From an uncultured bacterium (GTDB lineage: Bacteria > Spirochaetota > UBA4802 > JAGODF01): 64,000 bases of DNA. Shown here piece by piece: positions 7,981 to 15,829 of this stretch; position 1 is the first letter of the stretch; each line of letters begins with the position of its first letter. Where the stretch lies: positions 1 through 64,000 of the forward strand of contig CAKZSV010000008.1 in NCBI GenBank assembly GCA_937921485.1, in the 5' to 3' direction. Made by a program: the position numbers and the translations under genes. The notes beneath the pieces are model-generated. The model made no database searches, had not been told where the DNA came from, and saw only the letters and a program-made list of their open reading frames with translations.

Positions 7981-8973
7981 ATGAAAATGCACAATAATGT
8001 TAAACAAAAACTTTCCGCGATATTGTCCCCCATCGCGCCCTACATGGTTAGAGTGGATGAGGAAATCCGGCAGAAAATTAAAACCGGCGTCTCTCTCATC
8101 GATGAAGGTTCTCTGCATCTTCTGCAAAAAGGCGGGAAAAAAATCCGCGCGGCGATGATAATATTAGCAAGCGGATTAAAAGGAAAAATTCCCGATGATG
8201 TGGTGGAAGTCGCCGCCGCGGCGGAAATAGTGCATGCGGCAACATTGGTTCATGATGATATCATCGATGGATCCACCTACCGGCGCGGCGATCTCACCGT
8301 GGCGAAGAAATTCGGCAATCGGATCGCTGTGCTGGTTGGAGACTATATGTACACGCGCGCACTTGAAGTTGCGGTGGGCGATGACCGGCTCGATCTTTTT
8401 CCTATCATGGTTGCCGCGACGCGCGATATGGTCAAGGGAGAACTCTATCAGATTGAATATTCCAACATAAAAAAAATTGACAAAGTGCATTATCACAGGA
8501 TTATAGAAATGAAAACAGCCCGTTTTATGGCGGCGTGCGCCAAACTTGGCGGAGTAAAATCTAAAATGAGCGACGAAGAGTCCGACGTTCTCTATGAGTT
8601 TGGTCTGAACTTAGGCTTCGCGTTTCAGATTGTGGATGATGCGCTCGACTTTGTCGATGCCGGAGAAATCACCGGGAAAGACGCCGGAAATGATTATATG
8701 CAGGGGAAAATCACGTTGCCGATGCTGCATCTGATTGAAAGAATCGGCGATGATGAAAAGCGGAAAATCGAAAGCCTTATTAGCAGCCCCTCGCGGGAAG
8801 GGTTCGAATATATCCGCGGGCTGGTGCGCGAACATGGCGGTATTGATTATTGTCTGCAGGAAGCCGAGAAATATGTCCGGAAAGCTTTAGAATATCTTGA
8901 TGTTTTCGGACCGACACAATATAAGGATATTTTAATTGCGCTGTCGGAATTTTTTCTGGAAAGGAATTATTGA
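7981..8973 (+). CDS. Trans-polyprenyl diphosphate synthase
   Basis: A 330-residue class I prenyltransferase that extends an allylic diphosphate with isopentenyl diphosphate, most likely to make the side chain of a respiratory quinone. Both aspartate-rich motifs are present: VHDDIIDGSTYRRG (first DDxxD near residues 92-96) and FQIVDDALDF (second DDxxD near 219-223). GGKKIRA near residue 60 is the conserved IPP-binding lysine region. Octaprenyl, heptaprenyl and other chain lengths cannot be told apart by eye. Confidence 0.88.
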   Translation: MKMHNNVKQKLSAILSPIAPYMVRVDEEIRQKIKTGVSLIDEGSLHLLQKGGKKIRAAMIILASGLKGKIPDDVVEVAAAAEIVHAATLVHDDIIDGSTYRRGDLTVAKKFGNRIAVLVGDYMYTRALEVAVGDDRLDLFPIMVAATRDMVKGELYQIEYSNIKKIDKVHYHRIIEMKTARFMAACAKLGGVKSKMSDEESDVLYEFGLNLGFAFQIVDDALDFVDAGEITGKDAGNDYMQGKITLPMLHLIERIGDDEKRKIESLISSPSREGFEYIRGLVREHGGIDYCLQEAEKYVRKALEYLDVFGPTQYKDILIALSEFFLERNY

Positions 8974-9012
8974 TTTTTGTTATAATGACGTTCACGAAAA
9001 AAGGAGGCCGAT

Positions 9013-9234
9013 ATGCTTTCAAAAGAAAAAGAAGAAGTGTTGAAACATTACAATATGGGGCTTGCAGCCTACAAGCAGAGGAAGTGGGATGACGCGATAA
9101 GATATTTCGAATCGGCACTGAAGATTGACCCTAAAGACGGACCATCAGAAGTGTATCTTGAACGTTCGAAAAATTTCAAGCTCAACCCTCCTCCTGCCGA
9201 CTGGGACGGCGTCTATACGATGACGACGAAGTGA
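9013..9234 (+). CDS. TPR mini-protein with cyclase-type C-terminal tail
   Basis: 73 residues. Residues 10-45 form one and a half TPR repeats (YNMGLAAYKQRKWDDAIRYF), and the end NPPPADWDGVYTMTTK is the terminal motif I know from class III adenylate/guanylate cyclases with C-terminal TPRs. No cyclase domain is present, so it is a free-standing copy of the regulatory tail. It has a strong ribosome-binding site (AAAGGAGG) ahead of ATG 9013, which argues that it is expressed and not a remnant. Confidence 0.72.
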   Translation: MLSKEKEEVLKHYNMGLAAYKQRKWDDAIRYFESALKIDPKDGPSEVYLERSKNFKLNPPPADWDGVYTMTTK

Positions 9235-9240
9235 ATGCGG

Positions 9241-9834
9241 CTACCATTCGAAGCTTTGAATCACAATAACGCCGCGATTGCTTGCTTCTTCAAGAAATCC
9301 CCTGGTTGCGAAATGCGTAACGATTAATTTGACCGTTTCAATTTCTCCGAGCTCAGTTTTTACGGCGTTAATCTTTTGTTCAATTTCTAAAAAAACATCG
9401 CTCCGCCATTCTCCTTCGTCGAGACGGATTTTTGATTCTCCGATAATATATACCTCTTTGCCGTCCTTTTTTGCTTTTCCAAAAAAGTTTATCTCTTTGC
9501 CGCCAATTTCCGCTCGTACCATTTTTTCGTTTATTTCATATCCCCATTTTTCGCGTAAAACCTTAGGGATGTTGCGATACGCTTCATTTTCAAATGCATA
9601 GCTGAAGCTTCGCGACAGGCCTCCCAGCTGTTTGCGTGTATCATTCAGGCCGATTGCAAGTTTACGTACTTCTTCTTCGGTGCGTTTTTGGGCTTCAGCG
9701 AGCTCTTTGACTATAGATTTAAGTTCGGAAAAATCTTCTTTCGTAACATGTGCCTCAGCAATGCGTTCATCGATAATTTTTACGATTTCCCGTTTCATCT
9801 GCGGTGTGATAGAAACTCGAACCTTGCCCGGCAT
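9241..9834 (-). CDS. Coiled-coil plus nuclease-fold protein (DUF3782-like)
   Basis: 197 residues. Residues about 10-65 are a charged coiled coil (MKREIVKIIDERIAEAHV, then ELKSIVKELAEAQKRTEEEVRKL). The C-terminal half (FENEAYRNIPKVL, INFFGKAKKDGKEVYIIGESKIRL, VKLIVTHFATRGF) has the layout of a PD-(D/E)xK-type nuclease core, with GESK as the probable acidic-lysine pair. Such proteins are widespread and of unknown role, often duplicated in mobile or lineage-specific contexts. It is the only minus-strand gene in this part and has a well-formed promoter between two identical palindromes upstream. Confidence 0.68.
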   Translation of the reverse strand: MPGKVRVSITPQMKREIVKIIDERIAEAHVTKEDFSELKSIVKELAEAQKRTEEEVRKLAIGLNDTRKQLGGLSRSFSYAFENEAYRNIPKVLREKWGYEINEKMVRAEIGGKEINFFGKAKKDGKEVYIIGESKIRLDEGEWRSDVFLEIEQKINAVKTELGEIETVKLIVTHFATRGFLEEASNRGVIVIQSFEW

Positions 9835-9844
9835 GGTACAACCT

Positions 9845-9891
9845 CACATGTGAATATAATCATATCTTAAAGATATTCAATCGCACATGTG
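9845..9891 (-). promoter_or_regulatory. Promoter bracketed by two CACATGTG palindromes
   Basis: Read on the minus strand, TTGAAT (9880-9875) and TATATT (9858-9853) are separated by 16 bases and form a promoter for the gene ending at 9241. Exact CACATGTG palindromes sit immediately outside each element, at 9884-9891 and 9845-9852. The spacing, about four helical turns centre to centre (39 bases), suits cooperative binding of one regulator. GAGG for translation follows at about 9843. Confidence 0.5.
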
Positions 9892-9981
9892 TTACTTAAA
9901 GATGACTATAATTTTTGCAAGCAATTAATCAAAGATATGAAATTTCTGATTCGGTTAACATTCTCAGACGTGTTTTTGTTG

Positions 9982-10010
9982 TTGACAGAAATATTTATAA
10001 ATCATGTAAA
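9982..10010 (+). promoter_or_regulatory. Promoter for the bactofilin gene
   Basis: A consensus TTGACA at 9982-9987 is followed by 17 bases and TGTAAA at 10005-10010 (alternatively TAAAAT at 10007-10012). It lies about 115 bases before ATG 10125 in an otherwise AT-rich gap. Confidence 0.5.
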
Positions 10011-10124
10011 ATTCCAATGCGATGAATATTTCTTCGCCGGCTTGTAGTGCAGTGAATTATTAATATTCTAAGTGGAAAAAAATGCTTAAGAGTCCAATTT
10101 CTGATACAAGGATGCAAAAGCACC

Positions 10125-10550
10125 ATGGCACGAAAAGTAATCCAGATTAACAAAAATCCCGTGTATGAAATCGGCATGATCAATACCGTTTTCAGCAAGG
10201 ATATGTCGTTTTACGGCGATTTAAAATTTAAGAAATCATTGCAAATCAATGGGTATTTTGAGGGCGAAATTATCTCTGATGGATATTTGGTAATCGGCGA
10301 AGGCGCAACAGTAAAAGCGAATATTAAAGCAAAAACTGTTATTATTAATGGCGAAGTCCATGGAAACATCGAAGCGACCGACCGACTGGAAATATTGACC
10401 GGAGGCAAACTTCACGGGAACATCCGAACGGCAAAACTTAAGATTGCCGATGGAGTGGTGTTCGTCGGCAAATGCGAAATGATTCATGATTATGAAAAGA
10501 CAGAAAGAAAAGAGAAAGCCGAAAAGGTGAAAGCGGAAACCGCATCATAA
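10125..10550 (+). CDS. Bactofilin (polymer-forming cytoskeletal protein)
   Basis: A 141-residue protein with the short right-handed beta-helix of bactofilins: repeated hydrophobic-glycine rungs from about residue 35 to 110 (SLQINGYFEGEII, LVIGEGATVKANI, VIINGEVHGNI, LEILTGGKLHGNI, LKIADGVVFVGKC). It polymerises without nucleotide and scaffolds wall or shape functions at the membrane. A lysine/glutamate-rich tail follows the helix. It is a single gene with its own promoter and a strong terminator directly after it. Confidence 0.9.
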   Translation: MARKVIQINKNPVYEIGMINTVFSKDMSFYGDLKFKKSLQINGYFEGEIISDGYLVIGEGATVKANIKAKTVIINGEVHGNIEATDRLEILTGGKLHGNIRTAKLKIADGVVFVGKCEMIHDYEKTERKEKAEKVKAETAS

Positions 10551-10573
10551 AAAGCGATATGGGGCAATGCGCT

Positions 10574-10603
10574 AAGCGGGGTTTCGCCCCGCTTTTCGTT
10601 TTT
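10574..10603 (+). terminator. Rho-independent terminator after bactofilin
   Basis: A perfect 8-bp stem AAGCGGGG (10574-10581) and CCCCGCTT (10587-10594) with loop TTTCG is followed by TTCGTTTTT. It sits 24 bases after the bactofilin stop and just before the next gene. Confidence 0.85.
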
Positions 10604-10616
10604 ATGGGGGTGTGCG

Positions 10617-11609
10617 ATGAAAAGAGAAGCAGCACATTACATACAAAAAGAAAGCGGTGTAGAATGCGGGCTGTGCCCGCATAGATGCGCAATCGGCGAG
10701 GGCAAAACCGGCATTTGCGGAGTACGGCAAAATGAAGGAGGCAGGCTTTACAGCCTCATCTACGGCGAAGTTACTTCGATGGCGATGGATCCGATCGAGA
10801 AAAAACCGCTCTACCATTTTTTTCCGGGAAGCGAAATTCTTTCAATCGGTACGAAGGGATGCAATTTTAAATGCCCATATTGCCAGAACTGGACTATTTC
10901 GCAGGATGCAAAGGCGCGAACAAGATTTTTCTCCCCTGAAGAAGTGGTTGAAACGGCTCTTCGAGAAGGCTCGGTGGGTATAGCTTACACATACTCGGAG
11001 CCAATCATCTGGTTTGAGTATGTAATGGATTGTGCCAGGCTTGCAAGAGAGAAGAATCTGAAAAACGTGATGGTGACAAACGGGTATATTAATCCCGCTC
11101 CGCTGGAAGAACTGCTCGAATACATCGACGCGATGAACATAGATCTGAAAAACTTTAGAGAAGAAAGCTATAAGAAATTTCAGAAGGCAAAACTTGAGCC
11201 GGTGCTTCGCTCGATTGAAACGGCGCACGCCAGATGCCATGTCGAGCTGACCACGCTTATAGTCACGGGCATCAACGATACACTGGAAGAAATGGAAAGC
11301 TTGATTGGTTGGATCGCTGGTTTGGACAAAAACATCCCCTGGCATGTGTCGCGATATTTTCCTAATTACCGCTACGAGGCGCCTGCAACCGATGTGAATT
11401 TTATGCTTGAAGTTTGTAAGCGTGCGCAGGGCAAGCTGAATCACGTGTATTGCGGAAACGTTTCGGGAAGCTATGGCTGGAGCAATACAATCTGTCCCAA
11501 ATGCGGCAGCACGGTTATTCGGCGCTCGGGATACCGAACCGAAGTCTGCGGACTGAAAGGAACCGCGTGCGCAAAGTGCGGAAATGTATTGTATATGGTA
11601 AGCCCGTGA
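10617..11609 (+). CDS. amrS: AmmeMemoRadiSam system radical SAM enzyme
   Basis: 330 residues. An N-terminal CGLCPHRCAIGEGKTGICGVR block, the radical-SAM cluster motif CNFKCPYC (near residue 82), and a C-terminal zinc-ribbon-like region (CPKCGS...CAKCGN) are the hallmarks of AmrS. The name comes from its frequent clustering with AMMECR1 and Memo domain genes; neither partner is in this window. The reaction is unknown. It resembles pyruvate-formate-lyase activases, but the SPIEKKPLYHF-type segment (here DPIEKKPLYHFFPGS) separates the family from them. Confidence 0.87.
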   Translation: MKREAAHYIQKESGVECGLCPHRCAIGEGKTGICGVRQNEGGRLYSLIYGEVTSMAMDPIEKKPLYHFFPGSEILSIGTKGCNFKCPYCQNWTISQDAKARTRFFSPEEVVETALREGSVGIAYTYSEPIIWFEYVMDCARLAREKNLKNVMVTNGYINPAPLEELLEYIDAMNIDLKNFREESYKKFQKAKLEPVLRSIETAHARCHVELTTLIVTGINDTLEEMESLIGWIAGLDKNIPWHVSRYFPNYRYEAPATDVNFMLEVCKRAQGKLNHVYCGNVSGSYGWSNTICPKCGSTVIRRSGYRTEVCGLKGTACAKCGNVLYMVSP

Positions 11610-12073
11610 TTGGAGGGGGTTGCGGCACCCGGCTATTTTGAGTATTCGCATGTGATTTCATAACGAAAAGTTTGGTTATGCGAATTTTATGGATATCTGC
11701 AATTTCATAAGTGTTTATTGACAAACAGTCCGAAAGTATGTTGCTAAATATTCAAACGCGCCTGATAATATATTAAACGAAAATTCGCTGAATGTATGCA
11801 TAAAAAAATACATATAGCGAGAGAAGTACTCAGTCTGTTTGATGATTTAGAGATTGACACTGAATTGGACAATACCACATGATTATGGAATGTTATACGA
11901 ATATCATGTTCGCAATATTTCCATATCGGGAATGTTATACGAACGTTTTATATATGCAGTATATACGCAATATGGTGGATATAAGCTAGTTAGGCGCAAT
12001 GTCTGGCGTCTTTGTTCTGTATGTGCCGCCGTCCTGGCGGCATCGTACTGCATATAAATATATTTATTGAATT
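11610..12073. other. Gene-free, AT-rich stretch with repeats
   Basis: No convincing gene is present. A 15-bp direct repeat GGAATGTTATACGAA lies at 11887-11901 and 11929-11943. It is followed by an inverted-repeat structure at 11951-12056. The short open frame across 11854-12057 runs through these repeats, has no codon-bias or family signal, and is not called. Confidence 0.6.
11951..12056. repeat. Inverted-repeat structure with inner hairpin
   Basis: Perfect 11-bp outer arms TATATGCAGTA (11951-11961) and TACTGCATATA (12046-12056) enclose a second perfect hairpin TGCCGCC (12024-12030) / GGCGGCA (12036-12042) with loop GTCCT. The folded 106-base unit recalls small non-autonomous elements or integron attC sites, and GTTAGGC at 11989-11995 fits the attC core consensus GTTRRRY. 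No integrase or cassette array supports that reading. Confidence 0.5.
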
Positions 12074-12418
12074 GTGAGGTATAAATTGGATCCAAATAAT
12101 AATCCCGTATATTTACCTTTAGAATTTGGTAAAAGATATTTGAAAGAACACAAACTCTATGATGCTATTGAACAAATACGAAATATTAATCTAAAAGTAA
12201 AAGAAAGGAAACGCCGAAATATTATCAAAGGATTGATTGTTACAGAACTTGAAAAGAAACGTAACCGTCCAATCTTCCCGCCCCGTCAAAAAAATTTCAA
12301 ATTCATAAAAATCAGGGAACTTCTAAAAACCATGTATAAGGATGTTCCCTTGTGGGCACAATATAAATGCCCGGTTGAAGGGCGCCGGGCACGATTTTCA
12401 ACTGACCTTCCGAGTTAA
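12074..12418 (+). CDS. Hypothetical protein, 3' end rearranged
   Basis: Up to 114 residues from GTG 12074; a better start may be TTG 12086, five bases after GAGGT. The product is small, basic and helical (YLPLEFGKRYLKEHKLYDAIEQI, then RKRRNIIKGLIVTELEKKRNR). Its last conserved part (12261-12363) recurs at 32779-32880 with mostly synonymous changes, so this was a real gene with a paralogue. After base 12363 the sequence belongs to a different gene, so the last 18 codons are probably not native. Function unknown. Confidence 0.45.
   Translation: MRYKLDPNNNPVYLPLEFGKRYLKEHKLYDAIEQIRNINLKVKERKRRNIIKGLIVTELEKKRNRPIFPPRQKNFKFIKIRELLKTMYKDVPLWAQYKCPVEGRRARFSTDLPS
12261..12363 (+). repeat. Dispersed repeat, copy 1 (partner 32779-32880)
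   Basis: A 103-base segment beginning GTAACCGTCCAATCTTCCC and ending GGGCACAATA matches 32779-32880 with six substitutions and one deleted base, by my alignment. It covers roughly the last 34 native codons of the overlapping hypothetical gene. Confidence 0.85.
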
Positions 12419-13025
12419 CGGCAGGCCCTGCCGCGTGATCATTTCGAAAGGAATCGGAGTGTGCGAGGGAGATGATTTCCGGATTGAGATGAAATGCGAT
12501 AAAGGCTTTGGCCCCTGGGTAAACATACGAAGGGACATGAATGCGATACCGCGCAGAGCTGATACCGCTTCAGACTGGGAAGACATTGACAATTCGGGAT
12601 CGCTTGTTTTCCTGGAAAAAGGAATTTACGTGGAGGGTGAAAATGATGACCTCGCCGCCGCGTATTCCTTTCTTGAGACGCTGGGCGAGGATGTATCGTC
12701 CGGGCTTATCAGGGCCATGTCGGAAACTCCCGTTGAGTCATTTACCCTGGAAGATAAGCTTGTTAAAGTCAAGCTGGTAAATGATGAAGATGAAATGCAC
12801 AGCCATATTGTGAATAATCGTGACCCCCTCGCAGCGCTATCTAAGCTTATTGATGTCTGCGCCCGGACGGCGGAACTGATTGACCAGGGGGAGGCTTCAA
12901 AGGTAAAACCCGGCGATGCCGCCATCCCGGAATACCGCAGGGTGAGGTGCCGGTATTGCTCCACGGTATTCCTTTTCGGGAGACACGAACATTGCCCCAA
13001 TTGCGGTGCACATCATGAGGGCTGA
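12342..13025 (+). CDS. Zinc-ribbon protein lacking its native N terminus
   Basis: 227 residues as an open frame, but the first seven codons (MFPCGHN) come from the dispersed repeat read in another frame. The native sequence seems to begin near residue 9 (ARLKGAGHDFQLTFRVNGRPCRV). It ends in a zinc ribbon, CRYCSTVF...HCPNCG, near residues 203-222. The body is acidic and unrecognised. The junction at 12363 indicates that a rearrangement removed the original 5' end, so the gene may be dead; the frame is otherwise undamaged. Confidence 0.5.
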   Translation: MFPCGHNINARLKGAGHDFQLTFRVNGRPCRVIISKGIGVCEGDDFRIEMKCDKGFGPWVNIRRDMNAIPRRADTASDWEDIDNSGSLVFLEKGIYVEGENDDLAAAYSFLETLGEDVSSGLIRAMSETPVESFTLEDKLVKVKLVNDEDEMHSHIVNNRDPLAALSKLIDVCARTAELIDQGEASKVKPGDAAIPEYRRVRCRYCSTVFLFGRHEHCPNCGAHHEG

Positions 13026-13028
13026 CAG

Positions 13029-13232
13029 CTATCGGCACATATTGTACAAAAGATTTGTCAGCATGATATAGTTTTCTGCGCGAGCAAGCCCCCTGGCTCG
13101 AGAATGATATCCTTTTAGAACAGTTGCCACAAAACCAAATACATGTTCCATCCGTGCCCTTTTTTTCAAAGTATTAAGTAATGGTGCATATTCCGCTGTA
13201 TCCTGCCGCCCGTTCCGGAAAATGCGCGCCAC
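13029..13232 (-). pseudogene. IS5-type transposase, C-terminal remnant
   Basis: A 67-residue open frame whose end RARMEHVFGFVATVLKGY...RAENYIMLTNLLYNMCR corresponds to the conserved C-terminal block of IS5-superfamily transposases (R.EHVFG...G...A.....L.NL.YN). The DDE core and the rest of the element are missing, and no flanking inverted repeats were found. Confidence 0.7.
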
Positions 13233-13345
13233 TTTGCATGCCGTATCAATCGCGCGACGGGCTAATCAAGAGTTGGCGGGTTACAGTGGAATATTGTTTC
13301 GTACGCGTATTAATACATTTCCTTTTCTGAAACCATGTTTCACGA

Positions 13346-13621
13346 TTAGCTTGTGTCCTTCAGGCCTTTCCATAATATTTCAGGCGAATGTATTGAAAGT
13401 CGCTCTTTTAGTTCTTTTTCGGTTAAATATGTATTTTCGTATATGCCCGTTTGATAATTCTGACTCCAGAGCATAAATTTTCCATCTCGATGGTATTTTA
13501 TGCCCCAGCAGTCTTCCTGATGCCTTGTTGAATATTCATATTTGCCGGATTTAAGATAAGATATAAATGAATGTATGTCCTTTGCGCCGGCGACGCCGGG
13601 ATTATGATTGGTATTTTTCAT
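13346..13621 (-). CDS. Hypothetical protein, second gene of a small pair
   Basis: 91 residues, aromatic-rich (DCWGIKYHRDGKFMLWSQNYQTGIYENTYL). Its ATG at 13621 abuts the TAA of a 53-codon gene at 13622-13783. The two are therefore probably a two-gene operon of unknown function. The family is not recognised. The setting among gene remnants suggests acquired DNA; an effector-immunity or toxin-antitoxin relation is possible but nothing in the sequence proves it. Confidence 0.42.
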   Translation of the reverse strand: MKNTNHNPGVAGAKDIHSFISYLKSGKYEYSTRHQEDCWGIKYHRDGKFMLWSQNYQTGIYENTYLTEKELKERLSIHSPEILWKGLKDTS

Positions 13622-13783
13622 TTATGTATTTTTCCGTAAAGACTGAAGATTTCGGCCAACCCCTTTATACATCATCAGATACTTTCCGTATACTGCAGGT
13701 GTGTAATGTTTACTACACTTTTCACCCGGATCAAGGTCTGTTGTGTTTACAGGCGGGTAAGGCTGATTGATTACCGGTTTCAT
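13622..13783 (-). CDS. Very small hypothetical protein, first gene of a pair
   Basis: 53 codons, starting at ATG 13783-13781 with GAGGA eight bases upstream and ending with TAA directly before the ATG of the 91-residue gene. The product is polar and rich in proline and tyrosine (MKPVINQPYPPVNTTDLDPG, then YGKYLMMYKGVGRN). Support comes from the ribosome-binding site and the exact stop/start junction; no family is recognised. Confidence 0.4.
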   Translation of the reverse strand: MKPVINQPYPPVNTTDLDPGEKCSKHYTPAVYGKYLMMYKGVGRNLQSLRKNT

Positions 13784-13957
13784 ATTAATTCCTCAATATA
13801 TGTATGTTTTTACTGTTAGCGTCTGCGAGATTTCGCTTCGCACCAATGAGATCATGGATGTTCTCTCCCGGCCGGTCAAGGGTTTTTAAAATTTGGTTGA
13901 AAAATTTTCATATTTAAAATTTAACCGTAATTGATAGAATCACGCGCAATTGTATAA

Positions 13958-14170
13958 TTCCATGCCGATAATTGTAATGCAGACCGGGAAGCATCTATTG
14001 ACGGAGCCGTTGTGATAATCGGGTCAAAGATCGGTTTCGGTTTTATCTTCAGCCTGAACGACATCGAAACCATCTCCCACATCGGATTGGTGTTATTTCT
14101 GCTTCTCATCGGCCTTGAAAATGATGTAAAAAAACTGAGATACATCGATTTTTTGAAACTTTTGAAGTAG
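13958..14170 (+). pseudogene. CPA2-type cation:proton antiporter remnant
   Basis: Read in the frame that ends at TAG 14168-14170, the translation GSKIGFGFIFSLNDIETISHIGLVLF...LLIGLENDVKKL matches the early membrane part of KefB/NapA-type antiporters, where the family has I..L.ELG.VLLLF..GLE.....L. No start codon or continuation is present. Only about 60 codons survive. Confidence 0.6.
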
Positions 14171-14377
14171 TGCCATTTGGTGATGATTGTTCAAATGTGT
14201 ATTTGAAAATTCGATAGGCATTGAAACTATAAGGTGCAGTTATTGGGTCAAATGATTGTACATTTGCTGCGACTGTTTTAGCAAAAAAATGGAAACTTTA
14301 TAGCAAATAACAAGAAAGAATTTATAAATGTGAAGAATTAAAAAATGAAGATTGGACCGTACAATAAATAACTCGCC

Positions 14378-15829
14378 ATGCAAACAGCCGGATTAACGAA
14401 AATATCGGATTGCCTCTACGAGATTAGAACAAGCTTCAAAAAAGGGATGCGCGTTCCCGCGCGCATTTACGGGAGCGATGCGATCATCGCGGGTATGGAT
14501 GAAGCTGTCAAAGAGCAGATTACCAATGTCTGCATGCTTCCCGGCATCCAGCGCTATGCGCTCTGCATGCCCGATGGCCATTCGGGGTATGGATTTCCCA
14601 TTGGGGGCGTCGCCGCGATAGATCCCTCCGAAGGCGTCATCTCGCCGGGCGGTATCGGATTCGATATTAATTGCGGCATTCGTCTTCTTTCTACGAGTGT
14701 GCGCCTGGAAGAGGTGGAAGGAAATGTAACAAAGCTCATCGACAGGCTTTTTTCGCGGATTCCGGCCGGCGTTGGCAAAGATGGAATGCTTTCATTTTCG
14801 AAAAAAGACTTTGATGATGCAATGGTAAAAGGCGCGCGATGGGCGCTGGAGCGCGGATATGCCGAAAAAGATGATATTGACGCAATCGAGGATGGCGGAT
14901 GCATGCAGGGCGCCGATCCCAAATGCATCTCATCGCGCGCATACGAGCGCGGGATTGGCCAGATGGGCACGCTTGGTTCCGGAAATCATTTTCTGGAGAT
15001 TCAGGTTGCCAAAAAAGAACATGTGTATGATGATACTATCGCGCGCGAATTCGGCATTGTGCACGATAATCAAATCATGGTTATGATTCATTGCGGGAGC
15101 CGCGGCTTCGGCCATCAGGTCGCGACCGATTATCTGCAGAAATTTCTTTCCGCGATGCCGAAGTACGGATTGAAGATGCCGGATAGGGAGCTTGCCTGCG
15201 CACCGTTTGATTCAAAAGAGGGACAGGAGTACTACAGAGCGATGAACTGCGCCATCAACATCGCTTTTCTCAACCGGCAGCTCATTGCGCATCGCGTACG
15301 GGAAGTGTTTGCGGAAGTTTTTAATAAAAGCCCGCGGGAACTCGGCATTCGAACTGTGTATGATGTGTGCCACAACACGGCGAAACTTGAAACGCATGAG
15401 ATTGATGGCAAAGAAACACGGCTCCTGGTGCACCGGAAAGGCGCGACCAGAGCATTCCCCGCAGGCGAAAAGGAACTTCCCCCGCGGTACCGTGCCGCGG
15501 GACAGCCTGTTATCATCGGAGGGAGCATGGAAAGCGGTTCGCTTCTTCTGGTGGGGCTGGAGAGCGCGAAGGATGCATTTTATACCACCGCGCATGGAAG
15601 CGGCCGCGTGATGTCGCGTTCGCAGGCGAAGAAGCAGTTTCGCGGCGATGCGCTTCAGAAGGAACTCCTCGGCAAAGGAATTTATATTCGGACCGCGTCG
15701 CTTTCCGGACTTGCGGAGGAAGCCGGTGCGGCGTACAAGGATATCGACGAGGTAGGGCGCTCCGCCGAGATGGCAGGATTAAGCAAAATAATAGCCAGGC
15801 TCTTTCCTATCGGAAATATCAAAGGATGA
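14378..15829 (+). CDS. rtcB: RNA-splicing ligase RtcB
   Basis: A 483-residue GTP- and Mn-dependent ligase joining RNA 2',3'-cyclic phosphate or 3'-phosphate ends to 5'-OH ends. The conserved blocks are intact: MPDGHSGYGFPIGGVAA, GGIGFDINCGIRLL, LGSGNHFLEIQ, HCGSRGFGHQVATDYL, YDVCHNTAKLE, and the C-terminal TAHGSGRVMSR with the guanylylated histidine. Length is as expected. Its stop overlaps the start of the archease gene by four bases, the classic pairing of the ligase with its activator. Confidence 0.96.
   Translation: MQTAGLTKISDCLYEIRTSFKKGMRVPARIYGSDAIIAGMDEAVKEQITNVCMLPGIQRYALCMPDGHSGYGFPIGGVAAIDPSEGVISPGGIGFDINCGIRLLSTSVRLEEVEGNVTKLIDRLFSRIPAGVGKDGMLSFSKKDFDDAMVKGARWALERGYAEKDDIDAIEDGGCMQGADPKCISSRAYERGIGQMGTLGSGNHFLEIQVAKKEHVYDDTIAREFGIVHDNQIMVMIHCGSRGFGHQVATDYLQKFLSAMPKYGLKMPDRELACAPFDSKEGQEYYRAMNCAINIAFLNRQLIAHRVREVFAEVFNKSPRELGIRTVYDVCHNTAKLETHEIDGKETRLLVHRKGATRAFPAGEKELPPRYRAAGQPVIIGGSMESGSLLLVGLESAKDAFYTTAHGSGRVMSRSQAKKQFRGDALQKELLGKGIYIRTASLSGLAEEAGAAYKDIDEVGRSAEMAGLSKIIARLFPIGNIKG

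Noticed and set aside
10842..11651. Minus-strand open frame of 269 codons opposite amrS
   Set aside because: The plus strand encodes a full radical-SAM protein; the antisense translation shows no family features.
11951..12056. Integron attC site
   Set aside because: Folding and a GTTAGGC core are suggestive, but there is no integrase, no cassette array and no matching second core site in the expected position.
11854..12057. 67-codon open frame across the repeat structure
   Set aside because: It runs through direct and inverted repeats, has no ribosome-binding site and no protein-like pattern.
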